From the NCBI GenBank assembly GCA_964535735.1, contig CAZHTM010000023.1, positions 1-34,520 of the forward strand: a stretch of DNA of 34,520 nt, written 5' to 3'. How positions within the stretch are numbered: the stretch's first letter is position 1; each line of letters begins with the position of its first letter. Shown piece by piece: positions 34,438 to 34,520 of this stretch. This DNA comes from J089 sp964535735 (lineage in GTDB: Bacteria > Fidelibacterota > Marinisomatia > Marinisomatales > J089). The position numbers and the translations under genes were made by a program. The notes beneath the pieces are model-generated. The model ran no database searches, was not told the origin of the DNA, and saw nothing but the letters and a program-made list of their open reading frames with translations.

Positions 34438-34520
34438 AGGTACTCTGGAATGTCGCTCTGAGTATTCCCGATTACCAAGACTTGAAGCAAGTATTATTTA
34501 AGCAGGATTGGATTAACAGA

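Overview
The window is a bacterial genome scaffold with coding on the + strand almost throughout; the only convincing minus-strand gene is a small haem-binding protein. Several features point to the FCB group: a C-terminal sorting/FlgD-like tail with a PNPFNP motif on a giant adhesin, a TonB-dependent receptor with an N-terminal carboxypeptidase-like domain, DUF6029-like and other predicted outer-membrane barrels, Omp28-like and dockerin/TSP3 domains, and many small lipoproteins. Clear Shine-Dalgarno sites argue against typical Bacteroidetes. A marine lineage such as Marinimicrobia (SAR406) or a neighbour fits best, but this is inference; no rRNA is present. Five runs of exactly 100 N show this is a draft scaffold. 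Two of them are flanked by identical 55-nt copies of the same sequence and look like unmerged contig ends.

Layout. 1-503 is AT-rich and without a convincing gene. 504-2325 holds a small Cys-rich secreted protein with tandem terminators, then a lipoprotein and a PEGA-domain protein. 2433-8191 is a housekeeping block: acs, pepA, an HD-domain protein, rmuC and a small lipoprotein, several with 4-nt ATGA overlaps. 8430-9359 is a CsgG/TolB-like secreted protein. 9430-11845 is a TPP riboswitch followed directly by a TonB-dependent receptor, presumably for thiamin or a precursor. 11933-14984 is gltX overlapping glnS. 15088-19940 holds a second CsgG/TolB-like protein, a TlpA-type thioredoxin, a predicted outer-membrane barrel, and an Omp28/thioredoxin-like secreted protein with an in-frame TGA. 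20072-20925 holds tRNA-Gln, tRNA-Arg, a 105-bp tandem repeat built on the 5' half of tRNA-Glu, tRNA-Glu itself and a further tRNA-Glu remnant. After the minus-strand haem protein come a barrel with Asp/Tyr repeats, a 3082-residue Calx-beta adhesin and a TPR lipoprotein in one compact unit (21789-32499). The window ends with tadA, tRNA-Ser and an atypical short-chain dehydrogenase of the NDUFA9 type.

The most notable result is at 18792-19940. The codon that should be the first Cys of the CxxC motif of an Omp28-like protein is TGA. It is followed at the right distance by a perfect 7-bp hairpin with a GTT loop, which meets the known criteria for a bacterial SECIS element. I interpret the gene as a selenoprotein with a U-P-Y-C redox motif, followed by TSP3 and dockerin-like repeats, next to a TlpA thioredoxin and a predicted barrel. 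The second notable unit is the barrel, giant adhesin and TPR lipoprotein, which could form a cell-surface adhesin system with its own outer-membrane partner.
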